Source of the DNA: Alphaproteobacteria bacterium
GTDB lineage: Bacteria; Pseudomonadota; Alphaproteobacteria; CACIAM-22H2
Assembly (NCBI GenBank): GCA_017308135.1
Contig: JAFKFM010000015.1
Location: 1-64,000 of the forward strand
DNA: 64,000 nt
Reading direction: 5' to 3'
Shown here: positions 1-7,200 of the stretch, in pieces
How the letters are laid out: the number at the start of each line of letters is the position of its first letter
How positions within the stretch are numbered: the stretch's first letter is position 1
Translations under genes and position numbers: made by a program
Notes under the pieces: model-generated
Seen by the model: only the letters and a program-made list of their open reading frames with translations
The model's database searches: none
What the model was told of the DNA's origin: nothing

Positions 1-540
1 GCCAAGATCACGCAGCTCGCCGACGGCTCCATCGGCAACTCGCAGCGCACGATCTACGCCGCCGATTTCAGCGCGATGACGAACCAGATTTCGAACTTCA
101 TCGCGCAGGCCAACTACAACGGCGTGAACCTGCTGTCGAACAACTCGGCGGCCAAGACCTTCCTGGCGGATACCTCGGCCGCGACGCTGACGATGACCAG
201 CCGATCGGCGGTGCACACGGCGTTCACGACCTTCGCCGCGTCGTCGGTGTCGTCGGTCACCGCTGCCACCGCGGCGCTGACCTCGCTCACCACTTTCTCG
301 AACGCCGTCGCGGCCTCGCTCGGCCAAAACGCGGCCGACACGCGTACGCTGCAATTGCAGTCGAACTTCGTGAACTCGGTGGTCGACGCCACGACGACCG
401 GCCTCGGCGCCATCGTCGACGCCGATATCGGCAAGGCTTCGGCCTCCGTCCAGTCGCTTCAGGTTCGCCAGCAGTTGGGCATCCAGTCGCTGTCGATCGC
501 CAACCAGCAGCCTTCGGTCCTGCTGGGCCTGTTCCGCTAA
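1..540 (+). CDS. Flagellin, 3' part (5' end outside window)
   Basis: This is the C-terminal 179 residues of a flagellin, the subunit secreted by the flagellar type III system and polymerised into the filament. The reading frame is open from the first base, so the gene begins upstream. The visible part holds the end of the N-terminal D1 helix region, a short variable centre rich in Ser/Thr/Ala, and the conserved C-terminal D1/D0 helices (VDADIGKASASVQ, then SLSIANQQPSVLLGLFR at the end). It is nearly identical to the copies at 790, 1782 and 3799. It is the first visible member of a tandem array, which may continue upstream. Confidence 0.95.
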   Translation, partial: AKITQLADGSIGNSQRTIYAADFSAMTNQISNFIAQANYNGVNLLSNNSAAKTFLADTSAATLTMTSRSAVHTAFTTFAASSVSSVTAATAALTSLTTFSNAVAASLGQNAADTRTLQLQSNFVNSVVDATTTGLGAIVDADIGKASASVQSLQVRQQLGIQSLSIANQQPSVLLGLFR

Positions 541-789
541 GCGACAAGTTTTGCGCGGTAAAACGAACGCCACCGCTTGCCGATATTTTAGGCAGCGGCG
601 GCGTTACGATTTTCTAAACAATCATTATAAAACAACAAGATAACGCTCACGCATTTAATCCGAAAATCGGATATCCCGTTACATTTTGTAGTTTGACAGT
701 GACAAGCGACAGGAATATTTTCGGCATCGTCGATATACGACACCGGATCGCAGAAGCGGCCCGGACATCTTCCAGAAGGAACCACGACC
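541..789 (+). other. AT-rich spacer between flagellin genes
   Basis: This spacer is clearly richer in A and T than the coding DNA around it. It contains an imperfect hairpin (about 568-612, arms around CCGCTTGCC and GGCAGCGG) that could end the upstream transcript. It also has an 11-base palindromic motif CCGAAAATCGG at 660-670, which recurs at 1722-1732 before the next copy. The last 47 bases hold a leader almost identical to that of the copy at 1782. No clear sigma-70 or sigma-28 promoter can be assigned with confidence. Confidence 0.5.
743..784 (+). promoter_or_regulatory. Conserved flagellin 5' leader with RBS (copy 1)
   Basis: A 42-base stretch ending just before the start codon is identical, except for one base, to 1735-1776 before the next flagellin gene. 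It includes the ribosome binding site AGAAGGA. Spacer DNA further upstream differs between the two copies, so the leader has been kept more strictly than its surroundings. Flagellin mRNA leaders are known targets of post-transcriptional control in alphaproteobacteria (FlbT/FlaF in Caulobacter). Such a role here is inference. Confidence 0.6.
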
Positions 790-1608
790 ATGACGAATTC
801 CGTCAATACGAACGTTGGTGCGCTTGTGGCTTTGGCCTCGCTGCGCACGACTCAATCGGCTCTTTCCGTCGCGTCGAAGCAGGTGCAGACCGGCTATCGC
901 GTGTCGGACGCGCAGGACGACGCGTCGACCTTCTCGGTCGCGCAGGGCATTCGCGGCAACCTTCAGGCTTTCTCGGCCGTGCAAGGTTCGCTGGCGAACG
1001 GTGTCGGTCTCGGCACCGTCACGCAGGCCGCGCTGACCAACATCTCGGATCTGGTCGGCAACCTCCAGGCCAAGATCACGCAGCTGGCTGACGGCTCCAT
1101 CGGCAACAGCCAGCGCACGATCTACGCCGCCGATTTCAGCGCGATGACGAACCAGATTTCGAACTTCATCGCGCAGGCCAACTACAACGGCGTCAATCTG
1201 CTGTCGAACAACTCGGCCGCGAAGACGTTCCTCGCCGACACCTCGGCGACGACGCTGACGATGCAGAGCCAGTCGACGGTGCACACGGCGTTCACGACCT
1301 TCGCGCAGTCGGCGGTTTCGTCCGTCACGGCGGCGACGGCGGCCCTCACCTCGCTGACGACCTTCGCCAACTCGGTGGCCTCGTCGCTGGGTGCCAACGC
1401 CGCCGACACGCGTTCGATGACTCTCCAGTCGAACTTCGTGAACTCGGTGGTCGACGCCACGACGACCGGCCTCGGCGCCATCGTCGACGCCGATATCGGC
1501 AAGGCCTCGGCTTCGGTGCAGGCGCTCCAGGTCCGTCAGCAGCTGGGCATCCAGTCGCTGTCGATCGCCAACCAGCAGCCTTCGGTTCTGCTGGGCCTGT
1601 TCCGCTAA
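790..1608 (+). CDS. Flagellin
   Basis: A full-length flagellin of 272 residues, the structural subunit of the flagellar filament. The N-terminal D0/D1 helices (residues 1-100) carry the typical start MTNSVNTNVG and the motif DDASTFSVAQGIRGNLQ. The centre (about 140-190) is a short Ser/Thr/Ala-rich surface segment. The C-terminal helices (about 195-272) end in VLLGLFR. The length is near the minimum for the family, as in other alphaproteobacterial flagellins, so large outer D2/D3 domains are absent. The ATG follows a strong AGAAGGA site. Long stretches are identical at DNA level to the neighbouring copies, which suggests recent duplication or gene conversion. Confidence 0.97.
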   Translation: MTNSVNTNVGALVALASLRTTQSALSVASKQVQTGYRVSDAQDDASTFSVAQGIRGNLQAFSAVQGSLANGVGLGTVTQAALTNISDLVGNLQAKITQLADGSIGNSQRTIYAADFSAMTNQISNFIAQANYNGVNLLSNNSAAKTFLADTSATTLTMQSQSTVHTAFTTFAQSAVSSVTAATAALTSLTTFANSVASSLGANAADTRSMTLQSNFVNSVVDATTTGLGAIVDADIGKASASVQALQVRQQLGIQSLSIANQQPSVLLGLFR

Positions 1609-1637
1609 GTCCAAACGAAAACTCTCCGATCGGACGA

Positions 1638-1665
1638 ACGGGGGCGGTGACAACCGCCCCCGTTT
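1638..1665 (+). terminator. Rho-independent terminator after second flagellin
   Basis: A perfect 11-bp stem (1638-1648 with 1053-style complement at 1653-1663) closes a GACA tetraloop and is followed by a short T run. It lies 30 bases after the stop codon, so this flagellin is probably made as its own transcript. Confidence 0.75.
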
Positions 1666-1734
1666 GCATTGTGCGAATCAGGTTTTGACTTCGCCGCAAC
1701 GTTTAGTTACAGTTCTGACAGCCGAAAATCGGCC

Positions 1735-1776
1735 CCGGATCGCAGAAGCGGACCGGACATCTTCCAGAAGGAACCA
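1735..1776 (+). promoter_or_regulatory. Conserved flagellin 5' leader with RBS (copy 2)
   Basis: Second copy of the 42-base leader found at 743-784, with a single base change. It carries the same AGAAGGA ribosome binding site. The sequence GCCGAAAA at 1721-1728 differs by one base from the sigma-28 minus-10 consensus GCCGATAA, but no convincing minus-35 element accompanies it. The promoter assignment is therefore left open. Confidence 0.55.
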
Positions 1777-1781
1777 TAACG

Positions 1782-2600
1782 ATGACGAATTCCGTCAATA
1801 CGAACGTTGGCGCGCTCGTGGCTTTGGCCTCGCTGCGTACGACTCAATCCGCGCTCTCCGTCGCCTCCAAGCAAGTCCAGACCGGCTATCGCGTCTCGGA
1901 TGCGCAGGACGACGCGTCGACCTTCTCGGTCGCGCAGGGCATTCGCGGCAACCTTCAGGCTTTCTCGGCCGTGCAAGGCTCGCTCGCGAACGGTGTCGGT
2001 CTCGGCACGGTCACCCAGGCCGCGTTGACCAACATCTCCAACTTGGTGGGCAACCTCCAAGCCAAGATCACGCAGCTGGCCGACGGCTCGATCGGCAACA
2101 GCCAGCGTACGATCTATGCCGCCGATTTCAGCGCGATGACGAACCAGATTTCGAACTTCATCGCGCAGGCCAGCTACAACGGCGTCAACCTCCTCTCCAA
2201 CAACTCCGCCGCCAAGACCTTCCTGGCGGATACCTCCGCGACGACGCTGACGATGACCAGCCAGTCGACGGTGCACACGGCGTTCACGACCTTCGCGCAG
2301 TCGGCGGTTTCGTCCGTCACGGCGGCGACCGCGTCGCTCACCTCGTTGACGACTTTCGCCAACTCGGTGGCCTCGTCGCTGGGTGCCAACGCCGCCGACA
2401 CGCGTTCGATGACTCTCCAGTCGAACTTCGTGAACTCGGTGGTCGATGCCACGACGACCGGCCTCGGCGCCATCGTCGACGCCGATATCGGCAAGGCCTC
2501 GGCTTCGGTGCAGGCGCTCCAGGTTCGCCAGCAGCTGGGCATCCAGTCGCTGTCGATCGCCAACCAGCAGCCGGCGGTGCTGTTGGGCCTGTTCCGCTAA
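1782..2600 (+). CDS. Flagellin
   Basis: A 272-residue flagellin almost identical to the copy at 790. The differences are scattered conservative changes, for example NISNLVG for NISDLVG and ASYNG for ANYNG. Domain layout is the same: conserved N-terminal coiled-coil helices, a short Ser/Thr/Ala-rich variable centre, and conserved C-terminal helices ending VLLGLFR. It has its own conserved leader upstream and a strong terminator downstream. It is one of at least four close paralogues in this array, so its particular place in the filament cannot be told from sequence. Confidence 0.97.
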   Translation: MTNSVNTNVGALVALASLRTTQSALSVASKQVQTGYRVSDAQDDASTFSVAQGIRGNLQAFSAVQGSLANGVGLGTVTQAALTNISNLVGNLQAKITQLADGSIGNSQRTIYAADFSAMTNQISNFIAQASYNGVNLLSNNSAAKTFLADTSATTLTMTSQSTVHTAFTTFAQSAVSSVTAATASLTSLTTFANSVASSLGANAADTRSMTLQSNFVNSVVDATTTGLGAIVDADIGKASASVQALQVRQQLGIQSLSIANQQPAVLLGLFR

Positions 2601-2656
2601 GACCGGCCCAGCGATACCAAACGGCGTTTTTCCGCATTTTTTGCGGAGGAAAAGCG

Positions 2657-2690
2657 GACGCGGGAGGAGACTCCCGCGTCTTCTTTTTTT
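2657..2690 (+). terminator. Rho-independent terminator after third flagellin
   Basis: A perfect 10-bp GC-rich stem (2657-2666 with 2671-2680) and a GAGA tetraloop are followed by TTCTTTTTTT. This is the most canonical terminator in the window. Only 16 bases separate its T run from the start codon of the next flagellin gene. Confidence 0.9.
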
Positions 2691-2706
2691 GGGGTAGATT
2701 CACCCC

Positions 2707-3537
2707 ATGGCCAGTTCGATCAATTCCATCAACACCAACGAGGGCGCCTATCGCGCGCTATCGTCGACGCGCAGCCAATCGGCGGCGTTGCAGCAGGCGC
2801 AAAAGCGTCTGCAAACGGGATTGCGCGTCGCCGATGCGGCGGACGACGCCTCCACTTTCGCCGTCGCGCAAGGTTTGCGCGGCGATCTGCAATCCTTCAC
2901 CGCCGTGCAAAGTTCGCTCGCCAACGGCGCGGGGCTCGGCTCGGTCACGCAAGCGGCCCTCGGCCAGGTCTCGGATCTGTCGAACCAATTGCAGCAGCGT
3001 TTGACGCAGCTTTCCGACGGATCGATTTCGGCGCAGCAGCGCGCGACCTATTCCGCCGACGTGCAATCGCTGACCAGCCAGATCCAAACCACGATTCAGC
3101 AAGCCGGGTTCAACGGCCAGAATCTTCTGCAAGCCGGGGCGAGCGGCACGTCGTTCTTGGCCGACACGAATGGCGCCAGCATCTCGGTTTCCGGCCAAGG
3201 GCAAGTCGGCGCGGGCGCCACCACGCTGCAAGGGGCGATCGACACGTCGAGCGCCGCGACATCGCAGGCGAGCCTCGGCGCGTTGCAGAATTTTCAAAAT
3301 ACCATCGCGCAGGCTGCAGCCAATAACGCCGCCGATACGCGCGGCCTCGTCCAGCAATCCAGGCTTACCAATTCGATTTCCGACGCGGTGACGATCGGTT
3401 TGGGCGCGCAAGTCGATGCCGATATCGGCGCTTCGGCCGCGCAGGCTTCGGCCCGCCAAGTCGGAAGGCAGCTCGCCTTCACCAGTCTGGGCCTTGCCAA
3501 CAGCCAGCCCAGCGCCCTGCTCGGGCTCACCCGCTAA
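2707..3537 (+). CDS. Divergent flagellin paralogue
   Basis: A 276-residue flagellin that clearly belongs to the same family but differs strongly from the other four. It starts MASSINSINTNEG, has more Gln in the helices (LQQAQKRLQTG), a different Gly/Ala/Ser-rich centre, and ends SALLGLTR. The conserved D0/D1 segments at both ends are intact, so it should still polymerise. It may be a minor or specialised filament subunit. There is no room for a promoter between the preceding terminator and its ATG, and a GGGGT...ACCCC hairpin abuts the start codon. Its expression may therefore depend on read-through from the upstream flagellin gene. Confidence 0.95.
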   Translation: MASSINSINTNEGAYRALSSTRSQSAALQQAQKRLQTGLRVADAADDASTFAVAQGLRGDLQSFTAVQSSLANGAGLGSVTQAALGQVSDLSNQLQQRLTQLSDGSISAQQRATYSADVQSLTSQIQTTIQQAGFNGQNLLQAGASGTSFLADTNGASISVSGQGQVGAGATTLQGAIDTSSAATSQASLGALQNFQNTIAQAAANNAADTRGLVQQSRLTNSISDAVTIGLGAQVDADIGASAAQASARQVGRQLAFTSLGLANSQPSALLGLTR

Positions 3538-3798
3538 CCTCATTCCTGAGACGCATAATTGCGGTAATATATTAGCTCGTTAATTATGGCTAATTTTATC
3601 TTTATTTGAATTAACTAGATTCTGATTTCTCCAAGCATAACAAGGGCTTGCCGGTTCCGTAGATTTTACGTTAATATCTCATTGCTCGGCAGTCCGTGGA
3701 CGCGGCGTCGTCGGCCCAACCCCGTCAAGAGGGAACGGCGACACGGACTCCAGGTTCGACAGAAGTCGAAACCACATAGACCAGAAAGGGACCAACTA
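3538..3798 (+). other. AT-rich spacer before the fifth flagellin
   Basis: The first half is very AT-rich with short inverted repeats around TTAATTATGGCTAATT. The second half is GC-rich and ends with a Shine-Dalgarno-like AGAAAGGGA before the ATG at 3799. The leader differs from the 42-base leader of the second and third copies. It probably holds the promoter of the fifth gene, but no consensus was recognised. Confidence 0.4.
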
Positions 3799-4617
3799 AT
3801 GACGAATTCCGTCAATACGAACGTTGGCGCATTGCTTGCGCTATCGTCGCTCCGCAGTACGCAGACCGCTCTGCAAACTGCGTCCAAACAAGTCCAGACC
3901 GGCTATCGCGTTGCCGATGCGTCCGACGACGCGTCGACCTTCTCGGTGGCGCAAGGTATTCGCGGCAACCTGCAGGCTTTCTCGGCCGTGCAAGGCTCGC
4001 TGGCGAACGGTGTCGGCCTCGGCACCGTGACCCAAGCCGCGCTGACCAACATCTCGGATCTGGTGGGCAACCTCCAGGCCAAGATCACGCAGCTCGCCGA
4101 TGGTTCGATCGGTAACAGCCAGCGTACGATTTACGCCGCCGACTTCAGCGCGATGACGAACCAGATTTCGAACTTCATCGCGCAAGCCAGCTACAACGGC
4201 GTGAACTTGCTGTCCAACAACTCGGCCGCGAAGACGTTCCTCGCCGACACCTCGGCGACGACGCTGACCATGGCCAGCCAGTCGACGGTGCACACGGCGT
4301 TCACGACCTTCGCGCAGTCGGCGGTTTCGTCCGTCACGGCGGCGACGGCGGCCCTCAGCTCGCTGACGACCTTCGCCAACTCCGTGGCCTCGTCGCTGGG
4401 TACGAACGCCTCCGACACGCGTTCGATGTCGTTGCAGTCGAACTTCGTGAACTCGGTGGTCGACGCGACGACGGCCGGCCTCGGCGCCGTCGTCGACGCC
4501 GATATCGGCAAGGCCGCGGCGTCCGTCCAGGCGTTGCAGGTCCGTCAGCAGCTGGGCATCCAGTCGCTGTCGATCGCCAATCAGCAGCCCGCCGTGCTGC
4601 TGGGCCTTTTCGGATAA
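3799..4617 (+). CDS. Flagellin
   Basis: A 272-residue flagellin, the last of the array. The start is placed at the ATG that gives MTNSVNTNVG, in line with the paralogues. An in-frame extension upstream exists but looks like leader DNA. Relative to the other close copies it has several changes in the N-terminal helix (ALLALSSLRSTQTALQTA) and at the C-terminal end (VLLGLFG), while the middle third is nearly identical at DNA level. That mosaic pattern fits partial gene conversion. A long hairpin terminator follows. Confidence 0.97.
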   Translation: MTNSVNTNVGALLALSSLRSTQTALQTASKQVQTGYRVADASDDASTFSVAQGIRGNLQAFSAVQGSLANGVGLGTVTQAALTNISDLVGNLQAKITQLADGSIGNSQRTIYAADFSAMTNQISNFIAQASYNGVNLLSNNSAAKTFLADTSATTLTMASQSTVHTAFTTFAQSAVSSVTAATAALSSLTTFANSVASSLGTNASDTRSMSLQSNFVNSVVDATTAGLGAVVDADIGKAAASVQALQVRQQLGIQSLSIANQQPAVLLGLFG

Positions 4618-4663
4618 GGCCGGCGCTTCGCCGTCGACCTTTCGCCGAGCACGACAGAAAAAA

Positions 4664-4693
4664 GAAAGGCCCCGCACGCCGGCGGGGCCTTTC
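4664..4693 (+). terminator. Hairpin terminator at end of flagellin array
   Basis: A perfect 12-bp stem (4664-4675 with 4682-4693) and 6-base loop lie 46 bases after the stop. Stem arms begin GAAAGGCC and end GGCCTTTC, so the T-rich part is within the arm and the following run is weak. It separates the flagellin array from the next operon. Confidence 0.75.
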
Positions 4694-4830
4694 GTATTCT
4701 CGGGCGCCGTATTGGACGCCTTCCCCAAAAGTTGAGCCGCATCTGGCCTTTTGCACATCGCCGCAAGCCGCGCGCGGCACGCAAACTGCACGCCTCCGGG
4801 ATCGCTTTTCGACCCCATGGGAGGTATCCA

Positions 4831-5862
4831 ATGACGAATTCGCTCCGTATCGGCCGCCGTTCTCTGCTTCTCGCCGCCCCGGCCGTCGCCCTGGGCCTGG
4901 GATCGGCGCGCGGCCAGACCGCGAAATTCCGGTTCAATCTCGGCTGGCGCGTCGAAGCCTCCGCCGCCGGCTATCTCGTCGCGGCCGAACGCGGCTATTA
5001 CCGCGAAGAAGGCCTGGACGTGACCATCGATGTCGGCAACGGCTCGGCGGGTGCGATCTCGCAGGTCGCGGGCGGCGCCTATGACGGCGCGACCGCCGAC
5101 ATCCCGTCGATGATCCAGCACAATCTCGCCAATCCCGGCCGCAAACTGATCTGCGCCGCGATCCAATACGACACGAACCCGAACGCACTGATCGTCAAGG
5201 CGGACTCGCCCATCAAGGCGCCGCGCGACTTCATCGGCAAGAAGGTCGCGGGCCAGCCCTTCAATGCCTCGCGCGCCCTGTTCCCGATCTTCGCGCGCGC
5301 GCAAGGCCTGCCCGCCGGCGCGGTGCAATGGCAATCGGTCGATCCGGGCTTGGGCAACCAGCTTTTCCTGAAGGGCGAAGTCGACGCGGTCGCGTTCTTC
5401 TATTTCACCGGTTTGCTGAATCTCAAACTCGCCGGCTTGCCGCTCGAGCAGATGCGCACGTTCCGTTATTCGGATTACGGCCTCAAAGGCTACGGCAACG
5501 CGATCATCGTCAATCCGGCGACCAACCCGCGCGCCATCTCGGGCTTCGTGCGCGCGGCGACGCGCGGCTGGCTCGATTGCATCGCCGACCCCGATGCGGG
5601 CGGCAAGGCGGTGAAGGCGCGCGACTCCCTCGCCGATCAGGCGATCGAAACCGAACGCCTGAAGATGATGGTCGAAGGCACGATGGTGACGCCCGACACG
5701 CGCCTTTATGGCTGGGGCGGCGCATCGCCCGCGCGCTTGCAGGCGACGATCGAGGAAACGCTGCTCGCCTACAATCTCCAAGGCAGCTTGACGCCGGACG
5801 ACATCTTCACCAGCCAGTATCTGCCCGCCGCCGCCGATCGCACCCTGCGCGTGAAGAGCTAA
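4831..5862 (+). CDS. ABC transporter substrate-binding protein, NMT1/THI5-like
   Basis: A 343-residue periplasmic binding protein of the NMT1/THI5-like (SsuA/ThiY) type, which bind thiamine precursors, sulfonates or aromatic and heterocyclic compounds. The start at MTNSLRIGRRSLLLAA has a good GGGAGGT site and gives a twin-arginine-like signal peptide ending near SARGQ. An upstream in-frame start would bury that signal. The mature part shows the family features: GWRVEASAAGYLVAAERGYY, EEGLDVTID and VAGGAYDGATADIPSM. No permease or ATPase gene lies beside it. Instead it leads an operon with an oxygenase and a VOC protein, so the bound compound may be their substrate (inference). Confidence 0.88.
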   Translation: MTNSLRIGRRSLLLAAPAVALGLGSARGQTAKFRFNLGWRVEASAAGYLVAAERGYYREEGLDVTIDVGNGSAGAISQVAGGAYDGATADIPSMIQHNLANPGRKLICAAIQYDTNPNALIVKADSPIKAPRDFIGKKVAGQPFNASRALFPIFARAQGLPAGAVQWQSVDPGLGNQLFLKGEVDAVAFFYFTGLLNLKLAGLPLEQMRTFRYSDYGLKGYGNAIIVNPATNPRAISGFVRAATRGWLDCIADPDAGGKAVKARDSLADQAIETERLKMMVEGTMVTPDTRLYGWGGASPARLQATIEETLLAYNLQGSLTPDDIFTSQYLPAAADRTLRVKS

Positions 5863-5866
5863 CGCG

Positions 5867-6805
5867 ATGGGCATTCCGGTCGTCAGCCTCGCGAAATCCG
5901 ACCTGGAGATCGCCGCCGCCATCCGTGCGGCGGCGACCGCCCACGGATTTTTCTACATCGTCGATCACGGCGTCCCGCAAAGCCTGATCGACGCGCAATA
6001 CGAATGGGCCAAGCGCCTGTTCGCTTTGCCCGAAGCCGCCAAGCGCAAGATCTCGCTGTTCAACTCCAAGGCCAAGCGCGGCTGGGAAGCGATCGGCGAT
6101 CAAACCTTGGACGCCGAAGCCGAGCCCGACCGCAAGGAAAGCTTCTATTGCGGCGTGCCTTACGGGCCCGAGCATCCTTACGTGAAGGCCGAGCTCAACG
6201 GCTACGGCGCCAATCAATGGCCCGAGGAATTGCCGGAGATGGCGGAATCCTGCGCAGCCTATATCGCCGCCACGACGAAAATCTGCGAAGGGCTGATGCG
6301 CCACCTCGCCCGCTCGCTCGATCTGCCGCCCACGCAATTCGACCACACGATGGCCGAGCCGATGATCACGCTGCGCCTGCTGCGCTATCCGCCGCATCCC
6401 GCGGATGCCGGCGCCAACGTGTTCGGCGCGGGTGCCCACACCGATTGGGGGGCGATCACCGTGCTGGCGCAGGACGACAGCGGCGGCTTGCAAGTGCTCG
6501 ACGCCGACGGGAAGACGTGGCTCGACGCCACCCCCATTCCCGGCAGTTTCGTCGTCAATCTCGGCGACATGATTCCGCGCTGGACCAACGGGCTCTATCG
6601 CTCGAACCTGCATCGCGTGATCAACAAGGCGTCCGCGCATGATCGCTATTCGGTGCCGCTGTTCTACAGCCCGAATTATCACGCAAAGATCGAAGCCCTG
6701 CCCGGCACGGTCATTCCCGGCGAGACGCCGCTGCACGAGCCCTGCACCGCCGGCGAACATCTCGCCGAGATGTATCGCAAATCCTACGGGTTGAAGGCCG
6801 CATGA
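5867..6805 (+). CDS. 2-oxoglutarate/Fe(II) oxygenase, isopenicillin N synthase-like
   Basis: A 312-residue non-heme iron oxygenase of the isopenicillin N synthase-like superfamily. Residues 1-120 form the DIOX_N region (GIPVVSLAKSD, AATAHGFFYIVDHGVP). The catalytic jelly roll shows the iron ligands HTDWG (His-x-Asp) and the distal His in LHRVI, followed by the RYSVPLFY segment whose Arg and Ser bind 2-oxoglutarate. It starts four bases after the binding-protein gene and overlaps the VOC gene by ATGA, so the three are co-transcribed. The substrate is unknown. Bacterial relatives act on small imported organics, pyrimidines or amino-acid derivatives. Confidence 0.9.
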   Translation: MGIPVVSLAKSDLEIAAAIRAAATAHGFFYIVDHGVPQSLIDAQYEWAKRLFALPEAAKRKISLFNSKAKRGWEAIGDQTLDAEAEPDRKESFYCGVPYGPEHPYVKAELNGYGANQWPEELPEMAESCAAYIAATTKICEGLMRHLARSLDLPPTQFDHTMAEPMITLRLLRYPPHPADAGANVFGAGAHTDWGAITVLAQDDSGGLQVLDADGKTWLDATPIPGSFVVNLGDMIPRWTNGLYRSNLHRVINKASAHDRYSVPLFYSPNYHAKIEALPGTVIPGETPLHEPCTAGEHLAEMYRKSYGLKAA

Positions 6806-7200
6806 CGAAGCTCGTCAGCATCGACGTCAATTTCTTCTGCGCCGATCCCGTCGCGTTGATGGGCTTCTATCAAGCGCTGCTCGGCTTGCCGGAAGTCGAA
6901 GCCTCGCGCTCGCCGATCTATCGCGCGCTGCGTTTGGGCGAGACCGAATTCGGCTTCAACAAGACTGACGCGTATCCGGTCTTGAACCTCGCCGACCGCG
7001 TGCCCGGCGACAAAGGCGTGAAGGCCTATCCGACCTTCGTCGTGCCGGCGGAACCGGCTATCGACGCCCTCGCCGCCAAGGTGACGGCGCTAGGCGGCAA
7101 AATCATCAAGCCGCCCTATCGCACCTACTACGGCGCGTGGCAGGTCGTGGCCGAGGATATCGAAGGCAACGTGTTCCGGCTCAACTGCCGGGCGGCCTAA
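6802..7200 (+). CDS. VOC (glyoxalase/bleomycin resistance) family protein
   Basis: A 132-residue single-domain vicinal-oxygen-chelate protein with the typical paired beta-alpha-beta-beta-beta modules: VSIDVNFFCADPVALMGFYQ at the start and VAEDIEGNVFRLNC at the end. The terminal Glu-x-x-Gly-Asn motif is the usual metal-ligand region. Members include lyases, dioxygenases and isomerases, so a precise reaction cannot be given. It overlaps the oxygenase stop by ATGA and probably acts on the same pathway. Its stop overlaps that of the convergent WD40 gene. Confidence 0.85.
   Translation: MTKLVSIDVNFFCADPVALMGFYQALLGLPEVEASRSPIYRALRLGETEFGFNKTDAYPVLNLADRVPGDKGVKAYPTFVVPAEPAIDALAAKVTALGGKIIKPPYRTYYGAWQVVAEDIEGNVFRLNCRAA

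Noticed and set aside
690-780. Sigma-28 promoter before the second flagellin
   Set aside because: No GCCGATAA-like element with a matching minus-35 at the right distance could be found.
64-4190. Repeated identical blocks of about 50 bases, considered as direct repeats or a CRISPR-like array
   Set aside because: They are conserved coding segments of paralogous flagellins about 1 kb apart, with no short regular spacers.
3841-5922. 693-codon minus-strand frame across flagellin and binding-protein genes
   Set aside because: It crosses two well-supported plus-strand genes and a terminator, and has no recognisable domain.
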